From Flavobacteriales bacterium (GTDB lineage: Bacteria; Bacteroidota; Bacteroidia; Flavobacteriales_D; Sanyastnellaceae): a stretch of 64,000 nucleotides of DNA. The notes below the pieces were generated by a model. The model was not told the origin of the DNA and made no database searches. It saw nothing but the letters and a program-made list of their open reading frames with translations. The stretch is from NCBI GenBank assembly GCA_016722445.1, contig JADKIZ010000001.1, positions 62,001 to 126,000 on the forward strand, written 5' to 3'. The position numbers and the translations under genes were made by a program. Numbering within the stretch: the stretch's first letter is position 1; the number at the start of each line of letters is the position of its first letter. Shown here piece by piece: positions 47,781-55,643 of the stretch.

Positions 47781-47814
47781 CAAAAGTAGCCCGACATCAG
47801 GCATTTCGGGCAAA
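47781..47814 (-). promoter_or_regulatory. promoter of the ABC-F gene
   Basis: Minus strand: TTTG (47814-47811), a 22-base spacer, TACTTTTG (47788-47781), then 17 bases to the ATG at 47763. Confidence 0.6.
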
Positions 47815-47834
47815 ATCAGGCAGAGAAAACCTGA

Positions 47835-48260
47835 TCAGTACTTTCTGCTCACATCCACCAGAAATTTCCGAAGAAGCGTTTTTCGTCCGATCAGCACAGG
47901 AAACTTCATTCCCGAGCGATCTGTGAGCGAAACACTGCTGTGAATTTTTTTATGACCGATACAAATGGTTGTGTGAATGCAGAAGCGACTCTCCGATTCG
48001 CCAAAAGAGCTTTTAAAATCTTTGCGGAAAAAATCTTCGAATCGATAAACGTGCGGGCCATTGCCGTCGAGATCAAAAACAGTTTCCAGGATTTCTTCCC
48101 CGGAGGCATCCCTGATCACCTTCGCACTTTCACAATGGATCACCGTGCGAAAAGCCCCGGTGTCGATTTTCGCATCAATTCCGGTATAGCCCAACTCTGG
48201 CAGATCAATCATAACGTGCCTGCCAATGGTTTTCAGTGGCTTTTTTCCCACCTGCGTCAT
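47835..48260 (-). CDS. retropepsin-like ATP-dependent zinc protease (RimK-associated family)
   Basis: A 141-residue protein of the family annotated as putative ATP-dependent zinc protease, related to domains fused to RimK-type ATP-grasp enzymes. The aspartic-protease-like motif is IDAKIDTGAFRTVIHCE near residue 33, followed by beta-rich sequence and MKFPVLIGRKTLL near the end, a retropepsin-type layout. Start is ATG 48260 (TQVGKKPLKTIGRH), four bases after the YqeY-like gene stop, so the two are cotranscribed; a longer upstream frame overlaps that gene and is not supported. No RimK gene is adjacent. Its substrate is unknown. Confidence 0.8.
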   Translation of the reverse strand: MTQVGKKPLKTIGRHVMIDLPELGYTGIDAKIDTGAFRTVIHCESAKVIRDASGEEILETVFDLDGNGPHVYRFEDFFRKDFKSSFGESESRFCIHTTICIGHKKIHSSVSLTDRSGMKFPVLIGRKTLLRKFLVDVSRKY

Positions 48261-48264
48261 CAGC

Positions 48265-48720
48265 TCAATTTCCTGAAAGAATCTTTTTGACAATTTCTGA
48301 AATGGCTTTGCCATCAGCTTTTCCGGCCAACGCTTTGTTCGCCGCTCCCATGGCTTTACCCATATCATTAGGACCAGATGCGCCCGAAGCTGCCACAATC
48401 GCGCGAACTTCTGCTTCCAGCTTTTCGCCGGTCAATTGTTCGGGTAGATATGCCGCAATCACATTGGCTTGTTTGGTTTCCTCATCGATGAGATCTTGTC
48501 TTCCCTGACCTTTGTAAATGTCGATCGACTCCATACGCTGTTTGTAGAGCTTGTTGAGAATGGCTATGACGCGTGTATCGTCTACACCGCCATCTCCACC
48601 TTCCTTCGTGGCTTCCAGCAAAAGTTTGCTTTTGATATCGCGCAATGCCATGAGTTTATCCTTTTCACCGGATTTCATGGCTTCTTTGATGTCGTTATTG
48701 ATGCGTTCTGTGAGTGACAT
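48265..48720 (-). CDS. GatB/YqeY domain protein
   Basis: A 151-residue helical protein of the YqeY family, which resembles the tRNA-binding tail of the amidotransferase GatB. Visible features are the N-terminal IKEAMKSGEKDKLMALRDIK and the C-terminal GASGPNDMGKAMGAANKALAGKADG segment. The function is not established; a link to tRNA binding is assumed from the family. It is the first gene of a two-gene unit with the retropepsin-like gene. Confidence 0.92.
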   Translation of the reverse strand: MSLTERINNDIKEAMKSGEKDKLMALRDIKSKLLLEATKEGGDGGVDDTRVIAILNKLYKQRMESIDIYKGQGRQDLIDEETKQANVIAAYLPEQLTGEKLEAEVRAIVAASGASGPNDMGKAMGAANKALAGKADGKAISEIVKKILSGN

Positions 48721-48740
48721 GTTTGAGGTATTTGAGGAGA

Positions 48741-48748
48741 CAAACTTA
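48741..48748 (-). promoter_or_regulatory. -7 promoter box for the YqeY-like gene
   Basis: Minus-strand TAAGTTTG, perfect TAnnTTTG, 20 bases before ATG 48720. CAAA stretches (TTTG on the minus strand) at 48765 and 48773 could serve as -33, at spacings of 16 or 24. Confidence 0.5.
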
Positions 48749-49140
48749 AGGTGAGTTGTGAAATCAAAAATTCAAAATTTGCATCTTCGAAGTGATCTGT
48801 AAAAGCGATAAGTTGAAATGTGAGCATTCTGAGCAATTAGAAACACTTGACACATCGCCTCGTCTCATTCTAGATCCGACCTCTACAGGGTAGTGCCAAC
48901 ATACATCTGTATACTGGCCATAGAGAGGCGACCACGTCGGGGTCGAAATGCGAGAGTTAGAATAAGTAGCGAAACCAGAATGAGCACTGAGTTACTCTGA
49001 AAGTTCAAACATACTTCTTTGGTGGGTCATCCCACTACGCCGCGGCGCAGGGTTGCCGGGGGTGAGGCCTAATATTCATCATTCTCCTACTCATTCTCAT
49101 TCTGATTCTCCATCTGTTTCTGTTTCTGTATATTCGTTCC
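48749..49140. other. intergenic region with a palindrome-rich, REP-like segment
   Basis: About 390 bases without a gene. From 48873 to 48950 it holds short palindromes: ACCTCTACAGGGT, ATACATCTGTAT (perfect, 48901-48912) and CGACC...GGGGTCG (48930-48947). Around 49020-49070 it becomes GC-rich (CCGCGGCGCAGGG, GCCGGGGG), unlike the surroundings. This recalls the short palindromic intergenic repeats of some Bacteroidota, but other copies are not present in the window. Confidence 0.4.
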
Positions 49141-49650
49141 ATGTTATCCAAACAGCTCATCGAAAATTATTTCCTGGCTGAAAAACAGGAGAGCCTGTTG
49201 TTCATGATCATGGGAGTTGCCGCGGTGTTGGCTGGATTGGCACTGATCATATTCGGCAAAACATCCTTTTTGCGTGGAGCAGCCATACCGCTCATTTTGG
49301 TTGGAATCATGCATTTGATCGTGGGCATAACAGTTTATAGAAAAAGTGACGGACAACGCACCGACATCGTTTATGCTTTCGATATGGACCCATTAAAGCT
49401 GAAAAACGAAGAAACTCCGCGGATGGATAAGGTGATGAAAAATTTTGTGGTGTTGCGTTACACGGAGATTGCGCTGCTATTGGCGGGGATTGCATTGATC
49501 CTGATGTTTCGACACAACGACCAAAAACTGTTTTGGTACGGATTTGGAATTGCGCTTTCAGCCGAGGCCTTCATTTCACTCATTCTCGATTTCTTTGCTG
49601 AAAAAAGAGGACTGGAGTATTTCGAAGCGCTGAAGCTATTTACCAAATAA
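49141..49650 (+). CDS. four-helix membrane protein of unknown function
   Basis: A 169-residue protein with four hydrophobic helices (about residues 20-40, 47-66, 106-126 and 132-152) and short charged loops. I do not recognise a family; similar small membrane proteins are common in Bacteroidota. It is 12 bases upstream of the secreted protein gene and probably cotranscribed. The pair is enclosed by the inverted repeat described for this region. Confidence 0.7.
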   Translation: MLSKQLIENYFLAEKQESLLFMIMGVAAVLAGLALIIFGKTSFLRGAAIPLILVGIMHLIVGITVYRKSDGQRTDIVYAFDMDPLKLKNEETPRMDKVMKNFVVLRYTEIALLLAGIALILMFRHNDQKLFWYGFGIALSAEAFISLILDFFAEKRGLEYFEALKLFTK

Positions 49651-49662
49651 CACTTTATTTCT

Positions 49663-50067
49663 ATGAAAAAATTATTGCTATTCATGCTTGTTGTGACGTT
49701 CAGTTGGGCGGCACAATCGCAGACCGATGTTACCCTGAATTTCACCCTCAACGGTACACCAGTGTGTAACTACGAAATCACCATCAAACATGGTGACGTT
49801 GCCATCGGCCAGGCTACCACAGACGCGAGAGGAAATGCGAGTTTCGAAGGTGTCGCACTGCTTTCCAAAAGCATCGACATTTATGGCGTTCGTAAGACGA
49901 AAAATGGCGAACGAACATTCAATGCCAAAGGTTATGTCACCCTTGACGATGATAACCATGCAGACATTCACTTCGAAGAATTCATCAAAGAATCGGCTGC
50001 AGACTCTGGCATGCCAGAATCACTTTTTATTGATGCCTGGGGATTGACTGAACCAGGATGCGAGTAA
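49663..50067 (+). CDS. small secreted protein of unknown function
   Basis: A 134-residue protein with a signal peptide (KKLLLFMLVVTFSWAAQSQ). The mature region is beta-rich and has a pattern (LNGTPVCNYEITIKHGD, TTDARGNASFEG) like carboxypeptidase-regulatory or transthyretin-type folds, ending with a C-terminal Cys-Glu. It probably acts in the periplasm or outside. It forms a unit with the upstream membrane protein and is followed by a terminator shared with groL. Confidence 0.7.
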   Translation: MKKLLLFMLVVTFSWAAQSQTDVTLNFTLNGTPVCNYEITIKHGDVAIGQATTDARGNASFEGVALLSKSIDIYGVRKTKNGERTFNAKGYVTLDDDNHADIHFEEFIKESAADSGMPESLFIDAWGLTEPGCE

Positions 50068-50127
50068 TCAGAATGAGAAACAGAATGAGAATGAGAATGA
50101 GGAATTGAAATCTCGGTTTCCGAAAAA

Positions 50128-50156
50128 TAAAAACCCCGCACTAGGCGGGGTTTTCA
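50128..50156. terminator. bidirectional terminator between the secreted protein gene and groL
   Basis: AAAACCCCGC / GCGGGGTTTT hairpin with A-rich and T-rich flanks, between convergent genes. Confidence 0.92.
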
Positions 50157-50178
50157 ATTTTATATCAGGAGGAAATGA

Positions 50179-51810
50179 TTACATCATTCCGCCCATTCCG
50201 CCGCCCATAGGAGGCATAGCAGGAGCATTTTCTTCTTTGATATCGCTGATCACACACTCAGTAGTGAGAAGCATACCTGCGATAGAAGCTGCATTTTCGA
50301 GGGCAACACGAACCACTTTAGTTGGGTCGATTACACCAGCACCAATGAGGTTTTCATAAACTTCAGTGCGTGCGTTGTATCCGAAATCATCTTTACCATC
50401 GCGTACTTTGTTCACCACTACAGCACCTTCACCACCAGCATTGGCAACGATTTGACGAAGTGGTTCTTCAATGGCACGGGCCACAATTGCGATACCAGTT
50501 TGTTCGTCTTCGTTCAAGCCTTTTAATTTTTCAAGAACTGCGCTTGCGCGAATGAGGGCAACGCCACCACCAGGTACAATTCCTTCTTCCACTGCAGCGC
50601 GGGTAGCATGAAGTGCATCATCAACGCGGTCTTTCTTCTCTTTCATTTCAACTTCAGTAGCTGCACCGATATAGAGTACTGCAACACCACCAGCGAGTTT
50701 AGCAAGACGTTCCTGCAATTTTTCGCGATCGTAATCTGATGTGGTTTTGTCGATTTGTGCTTTGATTTCTGCAACACGAGCCTGAATAGCTTCTTTGCTA
50801 CCGACACCATTTACAATGGTTGTATTGTCTTTATCGACGGTGATTTTCTCAGCACGTCCAAGATCTTCTAAAGTTGCGTTTTCAAGTTTCAATCCAGTTT
50901 CTTCGCTGATTACTTGTCCACCAGTGAGGATTGCGATATCCTGCAACATGGCTTTGCGACGATCACCGAAACCTGGAGCTTTCACCGCAGCCACTTTCAG
51001 GGCACCGCGGATTTTATTTACCACGAGGGTTGCCAATGCTTCACCATCTACATCTTCAGCAATGATGAGGAGTGGGCGACCTGTTTGTGCAGATTTTTCG
51101 AGAATAGGAAGAAGCTCTTTCATCGTGCTCACTTTCTTATCGTAGATGAGGATGAATGCATTTTCCAAATCAGCTTCCATGTTCTCCGCATTCGTTACGA
51201 AGTATGGAGAAAGATAACCGCGGTCGAATTGCATACCTTCAACGGTCTTCACTTCGGTTTCAGTTCCTTTTGCTTCTTCGACAGTGATAACACCTTCAGT
51301 GCCCACTTTCGTCATCGCTTCAGAAATCAAAGTACCGATAGCATCGTCGTTATTGGCAGAGATAGAAGCCACCTGCTTGATTTTCGCATGATCGCTTCCT
51401 ACCGCTTGAGAGATATTTTTCAGTTCAGCTACAACAGCATCCACTGCTTTATCAATACCGCGTTTCAGATCCATTGGATTAGCTCCACTGGCAACGTTTT
51501 TCAAACCAGTAGTCACGATAGCCTGAGCAAGAACAGTAGCGGTAGTAGTACCATCACCAGCGATATCCGCGGTTTTGCTGGCCACTTCTTTCAGCATTTG
51601 TGCGCCCATGTTTTCGATGGCGTCTTTCAGCTCAATTTCTTTGGCAACAGTAACACCATCTTTGGTGATATGAGGTGCACCGAATTTTTTATCAATGACC
51701 ACATTGCGTCCTTTAGGACCAAGTGTCACCTTCACTGCATTAGCCATTGCGTCCACACCAGCTTTGAGTTTCTCGCGGGCAGTGGTATCAAAAGTTATTT
51801 CTTTAGCCAT
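50179..51810 (-). CDS. groL: chaperonin GroEL (Hsp60)
   Basis: A 543-residue chaperonin that folds proteins in an ATP-driven double ring with GroES. Conserved segments include KVTLGPKGRNVVIDKKFGAP, AGDGTTTATVLAQAI, the signature AAVEEGIVPGGGVAL and the C-terminal GGMGGMM tail. Length and tail are those of an active group I chaperonin. It lies 75 bases after groES on the same strand. No CIRCE inverted repeat is seen upstream of groES. Confidence 0.99.
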   Translation of the reverse strand: MAKEITFDTTAREKLKAGVDAMANAVKVTLGPKGRNVVIDKKFGAPHITKDGVTVAKEIELKDAIENMGAQMLKEVASKTADIAGDGTTTATVLAQAIVTTGLKNVASGANPMDLKRGIDKAVDAVVAELKNISQAVGSDHAKIKQVASISANNDDAIGTLISEAMTKVGTEGVITVEEAKGTETEVKTVEGMQFDRGYLSPYFVTNAENMEADLENAFILIYDKKVSTMKELLPILEKSAQTGRPLLIIAEDVDGEALATLVVNKIRGALKVAAVKAPGFGDRRKAMLQDIAILTGGQVISEETGLKLENATLEDLGRAEKITVDKDNTTIVNGVGSKEAIQARVAEIKAQIDKTTSDYDREKLQERLAKLAGGVAVLYIGAATEVEMKEKKDRVDDALHATRAAVEEGIVPGGGVALIRASAVLEKLKGLNEDEQTGIAIVARAIEEPLRQIVANAGGEGAVVVNKVRDGKDDFGYNARTEVYENLIGAGVIDPTKVVRVALENAASIAGMLLTTECVISDIKEENAPAMPPMGGGMGGMM

Positions 51811-51885
51811 GTTATTTGAATTGTTTTGAGTTTTTCGCTGGCAGCAACAGCCGACAGCGATATAGATTGTTTAAATGTTAGATGA

Positions 51886-52161
51886 TCAAAGGATAGCGAA
51901 AATGTCCGATTCACGCATGATGAGATATTCTTTGCCATCAATGGTGATTTCTGTTCCGGAGTATTTACCGTAAAGGACTGTATCACCGCTTTTCACTGTC
52001 ATTGGTTCGTCCTTTTTACCGGTTCCAACAGCTACAATAGTACCTCTTTGTGGTTTTTCTTTTGCGGTGTCTGGAATGATGAGACCGCTTGCAGTAGTTG
52101 TTTCAGCAGCGCTTGGCTCAACGAGCACACGATCTGCAATTGGTTTTACATTAACTGACAT
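51886..52161 (-). CDS. groS: co-chaperonin GroES
   Basis: A 91-residue GroES: VKPIADRVLVEPSAAETTTASGL at the N-terminus (mobile loop), then GKKDEPMTVKSGDTVLYGKYSG and EYLIMRESDIFAIL at the end. It caps the GroEL ring. A terminator separates it from secG, so groES-groL should have its own promoter in the 140 AT-rich bases at 52162-52300, though no perfect -7 box is visible there. Confidence 0.98.
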   Translation of the reverse strand: MSVNVKPIADRVLVEPSAAETTTASGLIIPDTAKEKPQRGTIVAVGTGKKDEPMTVKSGDTVLYGKYSGTEITIDGKEYLIMRESDIFAIL

Positions 52162-52300
52162 GAGTAATTAATTTTTACTGGTTAATTTTAAATTTTAGAT
52201 ATTGAATTTTAAATCTACAATTCAACACTCCCCCGCTTGTCACCTATTATGCCATAGCCTCGAAAGGGGTGATTTCTGAAAAATTTGTCAGGGTATATCA

Positions 52301-52338
52301 AAAAAAATGTCAGTGTGGGCGACACACTGACATTTTTC
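52301..52338 (-). terminator. terminator after secG
   Basis: Perfect ATGTCAGTGTG / CACACTGACAT stem with a 5-base loop; on the minus strand a run of eight T follows. It would end the miaB-secG transcript before groES-groL. Confidence 0.93.
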
Positions 52339-52358
52339 AATGGGATATCATGACAGCC

Positions 52359-52679
52359 TTATTGAGCTGGCTGGTCACCACCGCCACCGGTAGCACCGCC
52401 ATCAGCTGGTTGTTCTGTAGCTGCTGGAGCACTTTCTCCGCCAGCGTCGATAGTTGATGTAGTGAACCATCTTGCAGAGATCAGGCAAAGCACGAAAAGT
52501 GCAATACCGAGATACCATGTGGCTTTTTCCAGAAAATCTGCTGTACGTTGTACGCCGCCCACCTGGGTAGCACCCTGGAATCCAACTGCGAGCCCGCCTC
52601 CTTTGGGATTCTGAATCAGAACCACCACTCCGAGGAGTATTGCTACGATAACGATGAGAATGACGATGAACGATGCCAT
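52359..52679 (-). CDS. secG: preprotein translocase subunit SecG
   Basis: A 106-residue protein with two membrane helices (FIVILIVIVAILLGVVVLI and WYLGIALFVLCLISARWF) separated by the SecG loop NPKGGGLAVGF. The C-terminal tail is Ala/Gly/Gln-rich, as is common in Bacteroidota. It assists SecA-driven translocation. It starts five bases after the preceding gene ends, so it is part of the miaB-to-secG operon. Confidence 0.93.
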   Translation of the reverse strand: MASFIVILIVIVAILLGVVVLIQNPKGGGLAVGFQGATQVGGVQRTADFLEKATWYLGIALFVLCLISARWFTTSTIDAGGESAPAATEQPADGGATGGGGDQPAQ

Positions 52680-52683
52680 GATG

Positions 52684-53898
52684 TTATTTTTTGGTTTTGT
52701 CTAAATTTTTTAATTGGGCGGCAAAATAAACACTTTTTTCGGGAAAAAGCTCCATTAATTTTCGGAATGCCTTGCGAGCCTTGTCAATTTTACCTTGTGC
52801 AATGAAGAGTTTGGCCATGGTTTCCGTCACCAAACTGAAGTCTTCTTCGAGACTTTCCTTGGCGATATTGCCCGGGGTAAAATCGGTCGATTTACCGCGT
52901 GCAATCTGAGGTTCCATGCGTATAAACCGGTCGATCAAATCCTTCTGATGCGACTTCTGATCTTTCACTTCAATCTTTCTTGCGCCATGGCTCACCCCTG
53001 TTTGGAATGGTTGGTCTAAACTTTCCTGATCCTCTGAATTCTGGTCCGTGTTCTCTGATTTATCCTTTCTCAGCCAGTCTCCAATGGCACCGGTAGGTAA
53101 TTCTTCCTGATTGGGGGTAGTAGCCGTGCCTTCTCCAAAGTGCAATTGTCTGGATCGACGCATGATATGCGCAGCGAAACTTTGATCTTGTTCATCGGGC
53201 ATCATCTCAGATGGCATTACCGATGAATCAGCCTGATCATCAATCCCGGTTTCCTTCTCTGATACCTCGACCTCAATGCTGCTTCTTACCGCCTCAACCA
53301 ATAAGTTTCTTTCATATGGATCAAGGTCAGCAGCGTGTCTAACTGGTTTTATTTCTTCCGAAATTTCTTCCTGAATTTCTTGTTGGATTTCATTTGAAAT
53401 GGCTTCCTGAACAGGGATGCTTTCCATGACAGGTGTGTCTTGCTCGACTGACACAAGAGTTTCTTTTGCGACAACCGTCGCACTTTCTTCTTCGCCCATC
53501 ACCACTGCGGCGAGATTACCGGCATCAAATGGAATAGGCTGAGCGACTTCTTCTGTGATGAGCGGAGCATTAGCCACTTCTATTTCAACGGGAGAAATGA
53601 CTGAAGCTACCTTGTCCACAGGGATGGTTTCAGGCGCCACGTCAGCGACTAAACCGGATGATGTAAAATCAGACTTTACAAATTGGTACAACGCCTTGCG
53701 ATCGTTGGTATGAATTGCGGCCTGGTGCAGTTGATCGGTAAAACGATGATCTCCTTCACGCTGCCAAGATTTGAGCAAAAGCAAATGCGCTGCAGCGAAA
53801 TAGGGATAACGGTTGGTGAGTTCTTCCCACGATCCGCTGCCCTCGCGAAACAGAATTTCCCGATTCCCAATGGCTTTATGTACGATGTCCTTTTCCAT
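52684..53898 (-). CDS. uncharacterised protein with TPR-like ends and an acidic middle
   Basis: A 404-residue soluble protein. The N-terminal 75 residues (ELTNRYPYFAAAHLLLLKSW) are helical and look like one or two TPR units. Residues about 85-310 are low complexity, rich in Glu, Val, Ile and Pro, and probably unstructured. The C-terminus again looks like a TPR (AQGKIDKARKAFRKLMELFP). No catalytic motif is visible. The ATG overlaps the end of lptE, placing it in the miaB-lptE-secG operon; this position is typical in Bacteroidota and suggests an envelope-linked role. Confidence 0.75.
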   Translation of the reverse strand: MEKDIVHKAIGNREILFREGSGSWEELTNRYPYFAAAHLLLLKSWQREGDHRFTDQLHQAAIHTNDRKALYQFVKSDFTSSGLVADVAPETIPVDKVASVISPVEIEVANAPLITEEVAQPIPFDAGNLAAVVMGEEESATVVAKETLVSVEQDTPVMESIPVQEAISNEIQQEIQEEISEEIKPVRHAADLDPYERNLLVEAVRSSIEVEVSEKETGIDDQADSSVMPSEMMPDEQDQSFAAHIMRRSRQLHFGEGTATTPNQEELPTGAIGDWLRKDKSENTDQNSEDQESLDQPFQTGVSHGARKIEVKDQKSHQKDLIDRFIRMEPQIARGKSTDFTPGNIAKESLEEDFSLVTETMAKLFIAQGKIDKARKAFRKLMELFPEKSVYFAAQLKNLDKTKK

Positions 53899-54396
53899 TA
53901 CCAGTTGCCCACACTTGCATTATAAATTTCCTGTGTCAATTGATCATTGATCAAAGTCCAAAGTTCTTCTTCGATCGTGAACAAATCCTGATTGGCGTCA
54001 AAATCGCTGAATTTGGTAAAAGTCTTCTCAAAACCGAGATCAGGCTCCATTTCATTTTCATATTTCACTTTGATGGAAATGGTCAGTCTATTCAATGAAG
54101 CAGTTTCCGCAGCGCCAGATTGAATAGCCACAGGTGCGGTGCTGTATTCGGTGATCATACCTGAATACCTCAAATCGCCTTCCGATTCACGCAATTTGAG
54201 CGGACTCTGAGACAAAAGCAAATCTTTCATCGCCTCTGTAAAAAGTAGCCATGGCTGTTTGCGGTTTGAAATATTCCACCGAAAAAGTTTTGGCTCCGCT
54301 GAATTGTCCGCCGGTAAATGAATAAAACCGACAAGCAGTGAATTGAATCACTACCACAACCAGCGTCATGAGATATTTCAAATGTCTAAAACTCAC
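53898..54396 (-). CDS. lptE: LPS assembly lipoprotein LptE, frameshifted
   Basis: LptE plugs the LptD barrel and helps insert LPS in the outer membrane. ATG 54396 starts a lipoprotein signal ending FTACRFYSFTGG (lipobox Cys about residue 22) and runs to SVEYFKPQTAMATF. The frame then slips in a run of five A at 54240-54244 (TTTTT on the minus strand). With four, it continues as TEAMKDLLLSQSPLKL, ending with the YSGMITEYSTAPVAIQ segment typical of LptE and a C-terminus at 53898. The intact protein would be 165 residues. It overlaps the sigma-54 gene above and the next gene below by a few bases. Confidence 0.85.
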
Positions 54397-55643
54397 TTTG
54401 CGAGATTGTACTCTTTGATTTTACGGTATAAAGTTCTTTCAGAGATACCCAATTCTTCCGCGGCGTATTTGCGTTTATTGCGGTGTTTTTTGAGTGCCCT
54501 TTCAATCAAATCTTTTTCAGAATTTTGAAGAGAAAGGGATTCTTCAACGTGAATATGTTGTTCGTTATTGCCAGTTCCATTAGAGGTTTGTGGCAATCTG
54601 ATCACAGCAGGAGCAGCCACTGGCGAAGTAAAATGCGAGTTGTTTTCCGGAGCAAAAACACGCTGAACAAGTTCTGCATTGGAAGCATCATGTACAAATT
54701 CACTGCCCGATTGCATCATACCAGAAACGAGTTGTTTCAAATCGTTCAGGTCATTCTTCATGTCGAAGAGTACCTTGTATAAAATTTCTCGTTCCGTAAA
54801 ATTTTGAGCCGATGCGCTGTTTTGACCAGCGACAATTAATCCACCAGCACCGAAACCTTCATGTGGTAAATAATACCTGAGTGTATCTGCAGAAATTGTC
54901 CTTTCCTGTTCCAATACATTGATTTGTTCGGTGATATTCTTCAATTGGCGAATATTTCCCGGCCATGAATAATTCACCATCAATTCCCGAGCTTCGGGAG
55001 TGAGTTCAAGAGAAGGCATTTTATATTTCTCTGCAAAATCTGATGTGAATTTGGCAAACAACAAAGGGATATCTTCTTTCCTGTCGCGCAATGGAGGAAG
55101 ATAAACAGGCACTTGATTCAAACGGTAGTACAAATCCTCACGAAATTTTCCGGATCTGATCGCATTGCTGAATTCAACATTCGTGGCAGCAACAACACGC
55201 ACATTTGTTTTTTGCACTTTTGAAGAACCCACACGGATGTATTCTCCAGTCTCCAAAACGCGTAGCAAACGAACCTGTGTCTGAAGCGGAAGTTCAGCCA
55301 CTTCATCAAGAAAAATGGTACCACCGTTGGCTTCTTCAAAATATCCTTTTCTGGAATCCGTAGCTCCTGTAAAGGATCCCTTTTCATGACCAAACAATTC
55401 ACTATCGATGGTCCCTTCGGGAATAGCGCCGCAGTTCACTGCGATATAAGGTGCGTGTTTTCGCGCACTGTATGCGTGTATGATTTTCGGAATATTCTCT
55501 TTACCTGTTCCACTTTCACCATTGATGAGAACCGACATGTTGGTTGGAGCAACCTGCACGGCAATGTCCAGCGCACGGTTAAGCATCGGAGAATTTCCGA
55601 TGATTTCAAAACGTTGTTTTACAGTGCGTATGTCCATGGTCAA
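54393..55643 (-). CDS. sigma-54 interacting transcriptional activator without receiver domain
   Basis: A 416-residue activator: AAA+ domain with Walker A LINGESGTGKE, the sigma-54 loop GHEKGSFTGA, Walker B FLDEVAELPL and R-finger region VPVYLPPLRDRKEDIPLL, then a linker and a C-terminal Fis-type helix-turn-helix (KYAAEELGISERTLYRKIKEY). There is no N-terminal sensory domain, so it should be constitutively competent or controlled by abundance or a partner. It overlaps miaB upstream and lptE downstream by four bases each, so it is cotranscribed with envelope genes. Confidence 0.9.
   Translation of the reverse strand: MTMDIRTVKQRFEIIGNSPMLNRALDIAVQVAPTNMSVLINGESGTGKENIPKIIHAYSARKHAPYIAVNCGAIPEGTIDSELFGHEKGSFTGATDSRKGYFEEANGGTIFLDEVAELPLQTQVRLLRVLETGEYIRVGSSKVQKTNVRVVAATNVEFSNAIRSGKFREDLYYRLNQVPVYLPPLRDRKEDIPLLFAKFTSDFAEKYKMPSLELTPEARELMVNYSWPGNIRQLKNITEQINVLEQERTISADTLRYYLPHEGFGAGGLIVAGQNSASAQNFTEREILYKVLFDMKNDLNDLKQLVSGMMQSGSEFVHDASNAELVQRVFAPENNSHFTSPVAAPAVIRLPQTSNGTGNNEQHIHVEESLSLQNSEKDLIERALKKHRNKRKYAAEELGISERTLYRKIKEYNLAK

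Larger units (their letters stand above)
49090..50095. repeat. 19-nt imperfect inverted repeat flanking a two-gene unit
   Basis: CTCATTCTCATTCTGATTC at 49090-49108 and its reverse complement at 50077-50095 (18 of 19 bases) enclose the two small genes at 49141-50067. Both arms are (GAATGA)-like low-complexity sequence. Confidence 0.55.

Noticed and set aside
50914..51819. 301-codon open frame antisense to groL
   Set aside because: Shadow of groL; the translation is Phe/Ser/His-rich and shows no motif.
52162..52300. CIRCE heat-shock operator upstream of groES
   Set aside because: No TTAGCACTC-type inverted repeat is present in this stretch.
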